Source: Bacillus subtilis (lineage in GTDB: Bacteria; Bacillota; Bacilli; Bacillales; Bacillaceae_C). From it: a DNA stretch of 64,000 nucleotides. A model generated the notes under the pieces. That model was not told the DNA's origin. It made no database searches and saw only the letters and a list, made by a program, of their open reading frames with translations. Each line of letters opens with the position of its first letter. The stretch's first letter is position 1. The DNA lies in contig NZ_VTQV01000014.1 in the NCBI RefSeq assembly GCF_008764245.1, positions 24,056 to 88,055 of the forward strand, in the 5' to 3' direction. A program made the position numbers and the translations under genes. This document shows, piece by piece, positions 34,868 through 43,276 of the stretch.

Positions 34868-35148
34868 TATAACTCTGGAAAAGAGGGGAATTTTCTGATA
34901 AGGGAGATTCCTCTCTAAAAATTAAATCGCCATATCGCTTATTCTTTATCACCGTCTCCACTTTTATGACCCCCTATAAAGACCCCAAGTCTGCCAGTTA
35001 TAACCCTTTCGTAAATTAAACATGTTTTTAACAGCAACTTCCTTGCATTTTATAGCCGATATATTTCGGATTTTAGCGGAATATATGATAAAATTAGCTT
35101 AAAGATGTTTGGAAGTATATTATACATAAGGTTTAGGAGGAAAGAACA
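34868..35148. other. Gap between katA and gndA
   Basis: It contains a hairpin-like AGAGGGGAAT / ATTCCTCTCT with a bulge at 34882-34916, perhaps ending katA, and near 35095 a TAAAAT -10-like element in front of gndA preceded by CCGATATATTTCGG. I see no gene. Confidence 0.35.
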
Positions 35149-36564
35149 TTGTCAAAACAGCAAATTGGTGTGATTGGTTTGGCCGTTATGGGCAAAAATT
35201 TGGCTTTGAATATTGAAAGCCGCGGCTATTCTGTGTCCGTTTTTAATCGTAGCCCGGAAAAAACAGAAGACTTTTTGAAGAAAGAGGCTGAAGGGAAAAA
35301 TGTGGTGGGAACATTTTCCGTTGAGGAATTTGTTAACTCTTTAGAAAAACCACGAAAAATTTTATTAATGGTGAAGGCAGGCCCTGCCACAGATGCAACG
35401 ATTGAATCATTAAAGCCTCATTTAGAAAAAGGCGATATTTTGATTGATGGCGGAAATACGTATTTCAAAGATACGATCCGTCGTAATAAAGAATTGAGTG
35501 AAGCAGGTCTACATTTCATCGGTACAGGTGTCTCAGGCGGAGAAGAAGGAGCATTAACTGGGCCTTCAATCATGCCAGGTGGACAAAAAGAAGCTTATGA
35601 GCTTGTGGCACCAATTCTAAAGGCCATCGCTGCGAAGGTAGATGGGGAGCCTTGTACAACATATATTGGCGCTGACGGTGCGGGTCATTATGTGAAAATG
35701 GTCCATAATGGAATTGAATATGGTGATATGCAATTAATTTGTGAAGCCTATTTTATGATGAAACATGTACTTGGTCTAACAGCTGAAGAACTTCATGAAG
35801 TATTCTCCGAATGGAATAAAGGGGAACTAGATAGTTATTTAATCGAGATTACGGCGGATATTTTCACGAAGAAAGATGAAGAAACAGGAAAACCGCTTGT
35901 AGACGTGATCCTAGATACTGCAGGTCAAAAAGGCACAGGAAAATGGACAAGCCAAGATGCACTTGATTTAGGCGTACCACTTCCGCTCATCACCGAATCT
36001 GTCTTTGCTCGTTGTATTTCTGCCATGAAGGAAGAGCGTGTAGCTGCAAGTAAAGTACTATCTGGTCCAGAAGCTGTTGGGTATGATGGAGATAAGAATG
36101 AGCTCATTGAAGCGATTCGCAAAGCTCTTTATATGAGTAAAATTTGCTCCTATGCGCAAGGATTTGCACAAATGCGAGCAGCGGCAGAAGAATATGGTTG
36201 GGATCTGAAATATGGGGATATTGCCATGATCTTTAGAGGTGGATGCATTATCCGGGCGCAATTCTTGCAAAAAATTAAAGAAGCTTATGATCGTGATCCA
36301 GAACTTGCGAACTTGATGTTGGATCCATACTTCAAAGAGATTGTCGAGAACTATCAAGGAGCATTAAGAAAAGTGATCGCTGTTGCCGTTGAACGTGGAA
36401 TTGCCATACCGACATTCTCAAGTGCCATCGCTTATTATGATAGTTATCGAACAGAGTCACTGCCGGCTAATCTTCTACAAGCCCAACGTGATTATTTCGG
36501 TGCCCATACGTATCAGCGTGTGGATAAAGAGGGAGTCTTCCATACGGAATGGATGAATGACTAA
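35149..36564 (+). CDS. gndA: 6-phosphogluconate dehydrogenase, NADP-dependent
   Basis: The 471-residue enzyme oxidatively decarboxylates 6-phosphogluconate to ribulose-5-phosphate in the pentose phosphate pathway. Visible blocks are [21 protein letters not shown] (NADP-binding, residues 5-24), [34 protein letters not shown] with substrate contacts, [15 protein letters not shown] with catalytic Lys, and the C-terminal [14 protein letters not shown]. Length and motifs fit GndA rather than the shorter NAD-linked form. The start is TTG 35149, 8 bases after AGGAGG. It is followed by a terminator and a minisatellite. A 6-phosphogluconolactonase gene lies at 44052. Confidence 0.96.
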   Translation: MSKQQIGVIGLAVMGKNLALNIESRGYSVSVFNRSPEKTEDFLKKEAEGKNVVGTFSVEEFVNSLEKPRKILLMVKAGPATDATIESLKPHLEKGDILIDGGNTYFKDTIRRNKELSEAGLHFIGTGVSGGEEGALTGPSIMPGGQKEAYELVAPILKAIAAKVDGEPCTTYIGADGAGHYVKMVHNGIEYGDMQLICEAYFMMKHVLGLTAEELHEVFSEWNKGELDSYLIEITADIFTKKDEETGKPLVDVILDTAGQKGTGKWTSQDALDLGVPLPLITESVFARCISAMKEERVAASKVLSGPEAVGYDGDKNELIEAIRKALYMSKICSYAQGFAQMRAAAEEYGWDLKYGDIAMIFRGGCIIRAQFLQKIKEAYDRDPELANLMLDPYFKEIVENYQGALRKVIAVAVERGIAIPTFSSAIAYYDSYRTESLPANLLQAQRDYFGAHTYQRVDKEGVFHTEWMND

Positions 36565-36580
36565 TTGGAATATACCTTGA

Positions 36581-36618
36581 GCAAATGCTTAGCTATCATA
36601 GCTAGGCTTTTTGCTTTG
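36581..36618 (+). terminator. Terminator of gndA
   Basis: GCAAATGCTTAGCT pairs with AGCTAGGCTTTTTGC around ATCAT, with a T-rich 3' arm, 17 bases past the stop. Confidence 0.6.
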
Positions 36619-36946
36619 CTTACGAAACACTTGAAAAATCAAAAACGTGTACCAAGAACCTCCAAGAAATGTTTGGATGTACGAAAAAGCAAAGGAACAG
36701 CCAAAATGTAGATCCAAAGTGTGTTTGGATGTACGAAAAAGCGAGGGAACAGTAAAAACGTAGACCCAAGAGGGGGTTGGATGTACGAAAAAGCGAAGGA
36801 ACAGCAAAAAAGTAGATCCAAAGTGCGTTTGGATGTACGAAAAAGCAAAGGAACAGCAAAAAAGTAGATCCAAAGAGCGTTTGGATGTATGAAAAAGCAA
36901 AGGAGTTACTAAAAAGTAGATCCTTTCTTGGTGTACAGAAGAACCT
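36619..36946. repeat. 52-bp tandem minisatellite
   Basis: The word TTGGATGT starts at 36673, 36725, 36777, 36829 and 36881, an exact 52-base period over five units. Each unit reads roughly GTTTGGATGTACGAAAAAGC, then AAAGGAACAGCAAAAAAGTAGATCCAAAG in two parts. Degenerate partial units extend on both sides (about 36619-36670 and 36920-36990). Because 52 is not a multiple of 3, all three minus-strand frames show similar repeated peptides; this is a DNA repeat and not a gene. Confidence 0.9.
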
Positions 36947-37116
36947 AGGAAATCACAAAGCCGTGTATCAAGAATCGCTCTCGAAAGAATAAGAAGGAAT
37001 TGCTAAAAATCTTTTTGTTCTTACTTGGCCAGTACTCGCATGCGCGGAATTTATCGAATATCTTTAAAGGTTTAAATATGGTAAACTAGAAGTGTAAAAG
37101 AGAAACTGCATAGTTG

Positions 37117-37157
37117 CAGAAGAGGTTCGCAATTCCATCCCTCTATAAAAAACTAAG
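37117..37157 (+). ncRNA. PreQ1-I riboswitch
   Basis: AGAGGTTC, a short loop, CCATCCCTCT and then ATAAAAAACTAAGG reproduce the preQ1-I pseudoknot: a 5-bp AGAGG / CCTCT stem followed by an A-rich tail and the CTAA 3' strand. It senses the queuosine precursor and the terminator at 37166 follows. The first gene downstream is queC, 300 bases on. Confidence 0.9.
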
Positions 37158-37165
37158 GAGACGAA

Positions 37166-37194
37166 ACAACACGTTGCTTAGTGTTGTTTTTTTT
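37166..37194 (+). terminator. PreQ1-riboswitch terminator
   Basis: ACAACAC pairs with GTGTTGT around an 8-base loop, and T continues through 37194, 9 bases after the aptamer. Binding of preQ1 should favour this hairpin. Confidence 0.85.
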
Positions 37195-37252
37195 GAAAGA
37201 TAAGAGACTATAAAATTCCCCTTAGGACTATCTTGTGATGGGGTGTAGGTGT

Positions 37253-37421
37253 TGTCCAGCTCTAGGCGCCATCGGCGAGAGGCTCGCAGGAATCGAGTCC
37301 ATCGGCGTTGCGACAGGACGTCGCGTCTTTAGCCGATGTTCTGCTTTAACCTGAGCCAATGAAAGGCAAAGAACGCCTTTCTTTGTCTCAGCCGATAAGC
37401 GGGCGCCTTGCGCTTTTCTTA
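37253..37421 (-). repeat. Dispersed mosaic repeat, copy C (reverse orientation)
   Basis: The family ends (TCCAGCTCTAGGCGCC left, GGGCGCCTTGCGCTTTTCTT right) enclose two hairpin modules. One at 37300-37338 has stems CATCGGC / GCCGATG and GCGAC / GTCGC with loop AGGAC; copy D has the same module with changed but still paired bases. The other is CTGAGCCAATGAAAGG / CCTTTCTTTGTCTCAG at about 37353-37390. It is inserted between the preQ1 riboswitch terminator and queC. Confidence 0.85.
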
Positions 37422-37464
37422 ATGGCAATATCCGAATCTCTTCTCTAAAAGGGAGGAGAATAAA

Positions 37465-38130
37465 ATGGATAATCGTAAGGCAGTTGTTGTATTCAGTGGT
37501 GGTCAGGATAGCACCACCTGTTTATTTTGGGCATTGGAAAAATTCGAGCAAGTAGAAGCTGTTACATTTCGTTATGGACAGCGCCATATTGCAGAGTTGG
37601 AGTGTGCTAGAGAGATTTGTCTGAAACTCAATGTCCGTCAACATGAACTAGATATGACATTATTAAACCAGTTAGCACCCAATGCATTAACACGAGATGA
37701 TATAGAAATTGAGGAAGGGGACAATAACCTTCCCTCGACGTTTGTGCCGGGGAGAAATTTACTTTTTCTCTCCTTTGCAGCCGTTTTGGCCAAGCAAATT
37801 AATGCGAAACATATCATCACAGGAGTAAGTGAGACAGATTTTAGTGGGTATCCGGATTGTCGGGACGGATTTATTAAATCGTTAAATGTGACGCTTAATT
37901 TATCAATGGATGAGACATTCGTGATCCATACACCCCTTATGTGGCGAGATAAATCAGAGGTTTGGGCATTAAGTGACCAGTTAGGAGCCTTTGATTTTGT
38001 GAAGAAAAATACGCTGACTTGTTACAACGGCATAAAGGCAAATGGCTGTGGAGAATGCCCAGCATGTCAGTTACGTAATCGAGGGCTTGAGCAATATAAA
38101 AAACAGCGACAGGGAGGGGGAGCTAAATGA
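37465..38130 (+). CDS. queC: 7-cyano-7-deazaguanine synthase QueC
   Basis: The 221-residue enzyme converts carboxy-deazaguanine to preQ0 using ATP and ammonia. The PP-loop is [17 protein letters not shown] at residues 8-24; the [15 protein letters not shown] block and the C-terminal zinc cluster [19 protein letters not shown] complete the family pattern. GGGAGGAG precedes the ATG. It is the first gene of queC-queD-queE, controlled by the preQ1-I riboswitch, and overlaps queD by four bases. Confidence 0.97.
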   Translation: MDNRKAVVVFSGGQDSTTCLFWALEKFEQVEAVTFRYGQRHIAELECAREICLKLNVRQHELDMTLLNQLAPNALTRDDIEIEEGDNNLPSTFVPGRNLLFLSFAAVLAKQINAKHIITGVSETDFSGYPDCRDGFIKSLNVTLNLSMDETFVIHTPLMWRDKSEVWALSDQLGAFDFVKKNTLTCYNGIKANGCGECPACQLRNRGLEQYKKQRQGGGAK

Positions 38131-38564
38131 TGCAGCAAATTTACCCTGTTGGTCCCCATCCTTTCGCTTATGAATTAAATAAAGATTTTCATTTTGCGGC
38201 GGCTCATTATATCCCGCATGAAGCTGCAGGGAAATGCCAAAAAATACATGGGCATACGTATTTTACTAATATTACCATTGTTGGAGATGAGCTAGACCAC
38301 ACAGGTTTTTTAGTAAACTTTAAGACAATTAAGGATCTTGTTCATAAACGATTTGATCATGAAACTCTCAATCAAGACCAAGCTTTTTCTGATGATGAGG
38401 CTGATCAATTCCCGACAACAGAAGTCGTGGCCCGCACGATTTATGAAATTGTCCAGCAATACTTAGATTCATTACCCAATCATCCCATTTGCCTACAAGT
38501 CTATTTACGCGAAACGCCCACCAGCTATTGTATTTATCGACCGAAAAGGAAGGATGGAATATGA
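38127..38564 (+). CDS. queD: 6-carboxytetrahydropterin synthase QueD
   Basis: The 145-residue 6-pyruvoyl-tetrahydropterin-synthase-like protein makes 6-carboxytetrahydropterin from dihydroneopterin triphosphate. Zinc ligands appear in FHFAAAHYI and in HGHTYF, with the catalytic Cys in [10 protein letters not shown]. The [20 protein letters not shown] block is typical of the Bacillus type. It is coupled on both sides by ATGA overlaps with queC and queE. Confidence 0.95.
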   Translation: MMQQIYPVGPHPFAYELNKDFHFAAAHYIPHEAAGKCQKIHGHTYFTNITIVGDELDHTGFLVNFKTIKDLVHKRFDHETLNQDQAFSDDEADQFPTTEVVARTIYEIVQQYLDSLPNHPICLQVYLRETPTSYCIYRPKRKDGI

Positions 38565-39283
38565 AAATACCAGTATTAGAGATTTTCGGTCCAACGATTC
38601 AAGGGGAAGGGATGGTCATTGGACAAAAAACAATGTTTGTTCGTACTGCCGGATGTGATTATTCCTGTTCCTGGTGCGATTCCGCTTTTACATGGGATGG
38701 CTCTGAAAAGGATAAAATTCGGATGATGGAACCGGACGAGATTTGGCAAGCTTTGAAAGAGCAAGGGGGCGATACGTTTAGCCATGTCACCATTTCAGGT
38801 GGGAATCCGGCATTGATAAAACAAGTGGGTGAATTGGTGAAATTATTGCATGAACATAATGTTCAAGTTGCATTAGAAACTCAAGGAAGTAGGTGGCAAT
38901 CATGGTTTACAGAGATTGATGAATTAACCTTGTCACCCAAACCGCCAAGTTCAGGAATGAAAACAAACTTTAGTACTCTTGATCAAATTATCCAATCCCT
39001 ACAAGATGAGCAAAAAGGTAACTTTAGTTTGAAAATTGTCGTATTTGATGAACAAGATTTAAGTTATGCCATTGATGTGTATAAGCGTTATTCAAACGTA
39101 AGATTCTTTTTACAAGTGGGCAATAATGACCTTTCGAACCTCGATGATCAGCAGCTCCTTGCTCATTTATTAGAAAGATATCAATGGCTGATAGATAAAG
39201 TGATGGAAAGTGAAGAATTAAAAAATGTCCGTGTTTTACCTCAATTACATACGTATTTATGGGGAAATAAACGCGGTGTTTAA
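38561..39283 (+). CDS. queE: 7-carboxy-7-deazaguanine synthase QueE
   Basis: The 240-residue radical SAM enzyme rearranges carboxytetrahydropterin to 7-carboxy-7-deazaguanine. The N-terminus VLEIFGPTIQGEG is followed by the cluster motif CDYSCSWCDSAFTW (C-x3-C-x2-C) and a FSHVTISGGNPAL glycine-rich block. The start at ATG 38561 overlaps the queD stop; an in-frame upstream start would lie inside queD. queF, usual fourth gene in Bacillus, is not in this operon. Confidence 0.95.
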   Translation: MKIPVLEIFGPTIQGEGMVIGQKTMFVRTAGCDYSCSWCDSAFTWDGSEKDKIRMMEPDEIWQALKEQGGDTFSHVTISGGNPALIKQVGELVKLLHEHNVQVALETQGSRWQSWFTEIDELTLSPKPPSSGMKTNFSTLDQIIQSLQDEQKGNFSLKIVVFDEQDLSYAIDVYKRYSNVRFFLQVGNNDLSNLDDQQLLAHLLERYQWLIDKVMESEELKNVRVLPQLHTYLWGNKRGV

Positions 39284-39320
39284 ATCGAAAAAAGAACCTA
39301 CTGAGGTTCTTTTTTCGATT
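39283..39320. terminator. Bidirectional terminator between queE and the uracil permease
   Basis: AATCGAAAAAAGAACC pairs perfectly with GGTTCTTTTTTCGATT around a 6-base loop, giving A and T runs on both sides for two convergent genes. Confidence 0.92.
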
Positions 39321-39332
39321 ATAGCTTCGTAA

Positions 39333-40601
39333 TTAATCATTTGAAAGCTTAAGCTTCTCTAGTATTTTAAAGAAGAGGCTCAGGATGATGGCGACAATGG
39401 TAGCAAGGCCCATTCCAGATAGTTCAACAGAGCCAATTTTAATGGCTGCTCCACTAATCCCAATGGCGAGGACGACACAGGTTAAGATCAGATTTTGCGA
39501 GATACTATAATCTACCTTTGATTCAACCAACATTCTTAATCCGCTCACAGCAATAATTCCGAATAGTAACAAAGAGATGCCACCCATGACAGGAGTAGGG
39601 ATGGACATAATTAATGCGGCCAATTTTCCACAGAAGGAGAGGATGATGGCCAGTACGGCCGCTCCACCGATAATCCATGTGGAATATACTCTTGTAATGG
39701 CTAAAACACCAATATTTTCTCCATAGGTCGTATTAGGTGTAGCCCCAACGAAACTGGAAATGATCGTTGAGATCCCATTTCCCATGAAAGAACGATCAAG
39801 ACCGGGGTCCTTGATCATGTCCCTTTTGACAATATTACTGGTGACGATTAAGTGACCAATATGTTCAGGTAACAAGACTAGAGCAGCTGGAAGGATAATT
39901 AGCATATCGGCCCAATTAATTTTCATGGAATAGACTGTCGGTAAAGCGAACCATTTAGCTTCTTTGACAAGAGAGAAATCGACTAATCCGGAAAAAGCTG
40001 CAATCACATATCCGGAGACAATACCGAGCAAGATCGGAATGATTTTTAAAAATCCTCTCAAAGTCACCCAATAGACGACGGTTAATCCTAATGTTAATAA
40101 GGAAACGGTAATCACTTTAGGATCCGGTGCCACATCTTTAGGTGTAACGAGCCCAGCCATATCAGCGGCCGTTGGGACAAGTTCTAACCCGATTACAGCC
40201 ACAATCGCCCCCATTGCAGCAGGAGGGAAGATGATATCAATCCAGGCTGTGCCGATAAATTTCACAATGAGGCCAACTAGTAGTAATACAATCCCAACAA
40301 GAAGAAATCCACCAAGGGCGTGTGCATAACCGTCAAGACCACTGTATTTCCCGAGCACGACGGTAACCGGCGAGATAAAGGCAAAGCTAGATCCTAGATA
40401 GGCAGGAATTTTCCCTTTCGTAATAAAAATATAGATGAGGGTGCCAATTCCATTCATGAGTAAAATAATCGCTGGGTTGATCCCGAATAATAATGGAACT
40501 AATACAGTAGAACCAAACATAGCGAATAAATGCTGGAAACTTAATGGCAAGCTTTGTAAAATTGGTAATCGTTCATCTACTTGTATTTCTCGTTGTTTCA
40601 T
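39333..40601 (-). CDS. pyrP: Uracil permease (NCS2 family)
   Basis: The 422-residue membrane transporter of the nucleobase:cation symporter-2 family has about 14 hydrophobic segments. Family features are LSFQHLFAMFGSTVLVP at the N-terminus, the LGSSFAFISPV half-helix, an AIVAVIGLELVP segment, LPEHIGHLIVTSNI, and GATPNTTYGENIGVLAITRV, which fits uracil rather than xanthine permeases. A PyrR-binding loop and attenuation terminator lie upstream (40738-40858), confirming pyrimidine control. AAGAGGAGAG precedes the start. The usual pyr operon is not in the window, so this is a stand-alone permease; uraA is the alternative name. Confidence 0.93.
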   Translation of the reverse strand: MKQREIQVDERLPILQSLPLSFQHLFAMFGSTVLVPLLFGINPAIILLMNGIGTLIYIFITKGKIPAYLGSSFAFISPVTVVLGKYSGLDGYAHALGGFLLVGIVLLLVGLIVKFIGTAWIDIIFPPAAMGAIVAVIGLELVPTAADMAGLVTPKDVAPDPKVITVSLLTLGLTVVYWVTLRGFLKIIPILLGIVSGYVIAAFSGLVDFSLVKEAKWFALPTVYSMKINWADMLIILPAALVLLPEHIGHLIVTSNIVKRDMIKDPGLDRSFMGNGISTIISSFVGATPNTTYGENIGVLAITRVYSTWIIGGAAVLAIILSFCGKLAALIMSIPTPVMGGISLLLFGIIAVSGLRMLVESKVDYSISQNLILTCVVLAIGISGAAIKIGSVELSGMGLATIVAIILSLFFKILEKLKLSND

Positions 40602-40737
40602 CCGACATCTCTCCTCTTAGTTATCTTGATCGAATAACTAACTTTTAATCAAGATAATGACTATTTTAGCGAATACAGACTATGTCATTGGAGAGGGGAG
40701 CTTGCTGGTTGAAGTATTTGTCAAAGAACTTTACACA

Positions 40738-40772
40738 GCAAAAAGCACCTTGTCCAATGACTGGCAAGGTGC
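40738..40772 (-). terminator. PyrR-controlled attenuation terminator
   Basis: On the minus strand GCACCTTG pairs with CAAGGTGC around a 12-base loop and is followed by TTTTTGC. It lies about 140 bases upstream of the uracil permease start and downstream of the PyrR-binding loop. Confidence 0.85.
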
Positions 40773-40840
40773 ATAATAATCGAATTTTTATCCATTCAGA
40801 TATGCAAAAAATCGACACTTATCGTAAGTGTATTTCCTTG

Positions 40841-40858
40841 TCAGCCTCACGGGACTGT
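40841..40858 (-). promoter_or_regulatory. PyrR-binding loop
   Basis: The minus-strand sequence CAGTCCCGTGAGGCTGA matches the Bacillus PyrR-binding loop (AGTCCAGAGAGGCT type). When UMP is abundant PyrR would stabilise this hairpin and allow the terminator at 40738-40772 to form. Confidence 0.85.
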
Positions 40859-40963
40859 TTTAAAGGTCTGATTCATTTGTCATAAGTATTATTACAGGGA
40901 GGAGGGAAAAAGTCAATCTTTTTTTATAGAATCGACCGGTCCCCAGATCATAAGAACAAAAGC

Positions 40964-41345
40964 GCAAGCGCCCGTTTAGCGACGTACAAACTTGGATAAT
41001 AAGGCTGAACGGCTAAAATCGCGCCGTCCTGGCGCAACGCCGTTCTGACCAACATCCTGTTGGCCTGAGATAAAGGAAACACGATGAACCACGAAATGCG
41101 GAAGGCGGTTGTTTAGGGGCGACAAGCAAATGTTCCTGAACCTAGGAAGGGCGGTTTTTCCCTTCCTAGGTTCAGGGTTATTTGACCTCGAGCCCCTACC
41201 GCCTGTAGCTAGACACCAAAGGGTGAATCGATGTTGACTTATCGTAGGAAGGCACCGAAAGTTTGCTAGTCGCTGGGCGCTGGAGCTGGATGAAACCGTA
41301 ACGTAAACAGCTATCCACAAGTCGAGAATTTTATAATTTCCTAGA
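40964..41345 (+). repeat. Dispersed mosaic repeat, copy D (longest)
   Basis: It shares both ends with copy A (AAAAGCGCAAGCGCC and GTTGACTTATCG, GGCGCTGGAGCTGGATG, GAATTTTATA) but carries two inner modules. The first, 41007-41045, is a two-stem hairpin with GAACGGC / GCCGTTC and GCGCC / GGCGC around loop GTCCT, matching copy C with compensatory changes. The second, centred on the perfect 17-bp inverted repeat 41135-41151 / 41160-41176, matches copy B. It abuts the pepT terminator. A minus-strand open frame through it is spurious. Confidence 0.88.
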
Positions 41346-41347
41346 CC

Positions 41348-41368
41348 ATAAAAAAGAGAACCTTCTCT
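41348..41368 (-). terminator. Terminator of pepT
   Basis: On the minus strand AGAGAA pairs with TTCTCT across a two-base gap and is followed by TTTTTTA, 9 bases past the pepT stop. The stem is short, so confidence is moderate. Confidence 0.5.
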
Positions 41369-41376
41369 ATTCCTTT

Positions 41377-42606
41377 CTATTTCGCCCTTTGTTCGTAAAG
41401 TGTGGCCATTTCTACAATCACACGCACTGCTTTTTCCATATTATCGACGGAAATAAATTCGTACGGGCCATGGAAGTTTTCCCCGCCTGTAAAAATATTT
41501 GGCGTTGGTAGGCCCATATAAGAAAGCTGAGAACCATCTGTTCCACCACGGATTGGAGCAATAATCGGTTCGATATTTAAATTTGTCATAGCGTCAGAAG
41601 CAATTTCGACTATTTCGATGACAGGTTCAATTTTGTCTCTCATATTGTAATATTGATCGGTGATTTGATATTGAATCCGGTCTTTTCCATACTTTTCAGT
41701 AAGCATGGTAACGACTTTTTCAATTCTAGCCTTTTTTGCCTCAAATTGTTTTTTATCAAAGTCACGAATAATATAATCCAGTTTGGCTACTTCAACATCC
41801 CCATTGAAAGAAAGTAAATGATAAAAGCCTTCATAGCCTTCTGTGAATTCTGGTGCCTGTCCCGCTGGTAAAGCCTGGTGGAATTCCATCGCCATTTTAC
41901 TAGCATTCACCATCGTTCCTTTTGCGGTTCCAGGATGGATATTGGTTCCTTTAAAAGTGATTTTTAACGCTGCGGCATTAAAGCTTTCAAATTGTAATTC
42001 CCCTAGTGGGCCGCCATCCATTGTGTAGGCATAATCAGCGCCAAATGCCTTCACGTCAAACTTATGAGGACCTCTACCAATTTCTTCATCGGGAGTAAAG
42101 GCAACTCGAATTTTTCCATGTTGAATCTCTGGATGCTTAATCAAATAATCCATTGCCGTCATAATTTCGGCAATTCCCGCCTTATTATCAGCACCTAGGA
42201 GAGTACGCCCATCCGTTGTCACCATTGTATGCCCGATATAATTTTTAAGTGTAGGGAAGTGAGTAGGGGATAGCACCATATTTTCATTTAATGGGATGTC
42301 TTTTCCATCGTAATCAACAATCACTTGTGGATTGACGCCAGCCCCAGTAAAGTCTGTTGCCGTATCAATATGTGCTAAGAATCCGATAACAGGAACCTTT
42401 TTATCGGTATTTGCCGGGAGTGTCGCCATTACATATCCATTATCATCGATTGTCACTTCTTGCATACCGATTTCCCGCAGTTCATCTACTAATAGATTGG
42501 CTAATTCAAGTTGGCCAGGAGTGGATGGGCAATTGCTGTTGTTTTCATTTGATTGTGTGTCAACTTTAACATAGGTTGTGAACCGTTTAATGATTTCACT
42601 TTTCAT
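41377..42606 (-). CDS. pepT: Peptidase T (tripeptide aminopeptidase)
   Basis: The 409-residue M20-family zinc aminopeptidase releases the N-terminal residue of tripeptides in the cytoplasm. Metal-binding motifs are visible: [43 protein letters not shown] and [14 protein letters not shown], with [20 protein letters not shown] near the C-terminus. The start is ATG 42606 after AAAGGAGAG; longer in-frame starts lack a site. Length equals the usual 408-410 residues. It is a single-gene unit on the minus strand. Confidence 0.96.
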   Translation of the reverse strand: MKSEIIKRFTTYVKVDTQSNENNSNCPSTPGQLELANLLVDELREIGMQEVTIDDNGYVMATLPANTDKKVPVIGFLAHIDTATDFTGAGVNPQVIVDYDGKDIPLNENMVLSPTHFPTLKNYIGHTMVTTDGRTLLGADNKAGIAEIMTAMDYLIKHPEIQHGKIRVAFTPDEEIGRGPHKFDVKAFGADYAYTMDGGPLGELQFESFNAAALKITFKGTNIHPGTAKGTMVNASKMAMEFHQALPAGQAPEFTEGYEGFYHLLSFNGDVEVAKLDYIIRDFDKKQFEAKKARIEKVVTMLTEKYGKDRIQYQITDQYYNMRDKIEPVIEIVEIASDAMTNLNIEPIIAPIRGGTDGSQLSYMGLPTPNIFTGGENFHGPYEFISVDNMEKAVRVIVEMATLYEQRAK

Positions 42607-42721
42607 CCATTTTTTCTCTCCTTTATTTAAAACTTCTAATGTAAATGCTACCACGCCTTTAGTTTACAGTAAAACTTTAAGAAAAAGAACAAAAGTGTCA
42701 TGATGATGTCTAAAACATAAA

Positions 42722-42755
42722 GAAGCCGCCTGTTTGGATCAACAGTCGGCTTTTT
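42722..42755. terminator. Terminator of the HxlR gene
   Basis: AAGCCGCCTGTT pairs with AACAGTCGGCTT with one mismatch, flanked by T on the right and A-rich DNA on the left. It overlaps the stop of the regulator gene and works in the minus direction. Confidence 0.7.
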
Positions 42756-43086
42756 AACCGTGCTCTGTATCTAACTCTTGCCATTCTTCTGCCCACTTTT
42801 GGATTTCTCCCATTAAAGGTTGTAGCGCTTTTCCTTTATCCGTTAAAGAATATTCAATTCTAACCGGAGTTTCAGGGTAGACTTTTCTTTTCACAATTCC
42901 TTCTTGCTCCAAATCCTTTAATCTTTCCGATAAAACTCTAGCACTAATTGGCATAGATGACTCGATCGTACAAAATCGTTGTGGTCCATTTAATAGTTGA
43001 AAAATAATAAGACCGGTCCAGCGTTGGCCTAATAACCCCATTGCTTTTTCAAATTTCGGGCATAAATTATTGTTCATTATGCTCAC
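42754..43086 (-). CDS. HxlR/DUF24-family redox regulator (YodB/HypR-like)
   Basis: The 110-residue winged-helix regulator has an N-terminal LCPKFEKAMGLLGQRWTGLI closely resembling B. subtilis YodB (MCPKMESAFSLLGKRWNGLI). The conserved Cys9 is the thiol sensor of quinone, diamide or hypochlorite stress in this family; a second Cys lies at about 39. It is divergent from a nitroreductase gene with a GTTACTT / AAGTAAC operator between them, the usual arrangement for such regulators and their detoxification target. It probably represses the nitroreductase until its Cys is oxidised. Confidence 0.85.
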   Translation of the reverse strand: MSIMNNNLCPKFEKAMGLLGQRWTGLIIFQLLNGPQRFCTIESSMPISARVLSERLKDLEQEGIVKRKVYPETPVRIEYSLTDKGKALQPLMGEIQKWAEEWQELDTEHG

Positions 43087-43212
43087 CTCATATTATGATT
43101 ATATATCATGATCGATCTTTCCGATATGATTTTCTACAGTTATTCTAACGAAGGTCACGTCTATGATCGTTGAAAAACAACCTAATTGACATCCTAACAT
43201 ATATATTTTATA

Positions 43213-43231
43213 GTTACTTACGGAAAGTAAC
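43213..43231. promoter_or_regulatory. Probable HxlR-type operator
   Basis: GTTACTT and AAGTAAC form a perfect 7-base inverted repeat with a 5-base spacer, 46 bases before the nitroreductase start. A second palindrome-like stretch (ATGAT-TATAT-ATCAT) lies close to the regulator start at about 43096-43110. Confidence 0.6.
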
Positions 43232-43276
43232 CACCAAAGCAATCAAGACAGCATATATAGGTAAGGAGAGAATGAA

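Noticed and set aside
36589..36900. Overlapping minus-strand frames with repeated SFAFSYIQ-like peptides
   Set aside because: All three frames show the same repeat because of the 52-base tandem DNA repeat; no ribosome site or conserved frame supports a gene.
40976..41320. Minus-strand 114-codon frame downstream of pepT
   Set aside because: It lies wholly within mosaic repeat copy D and reads through its hairpins; no homology or ribosome site.
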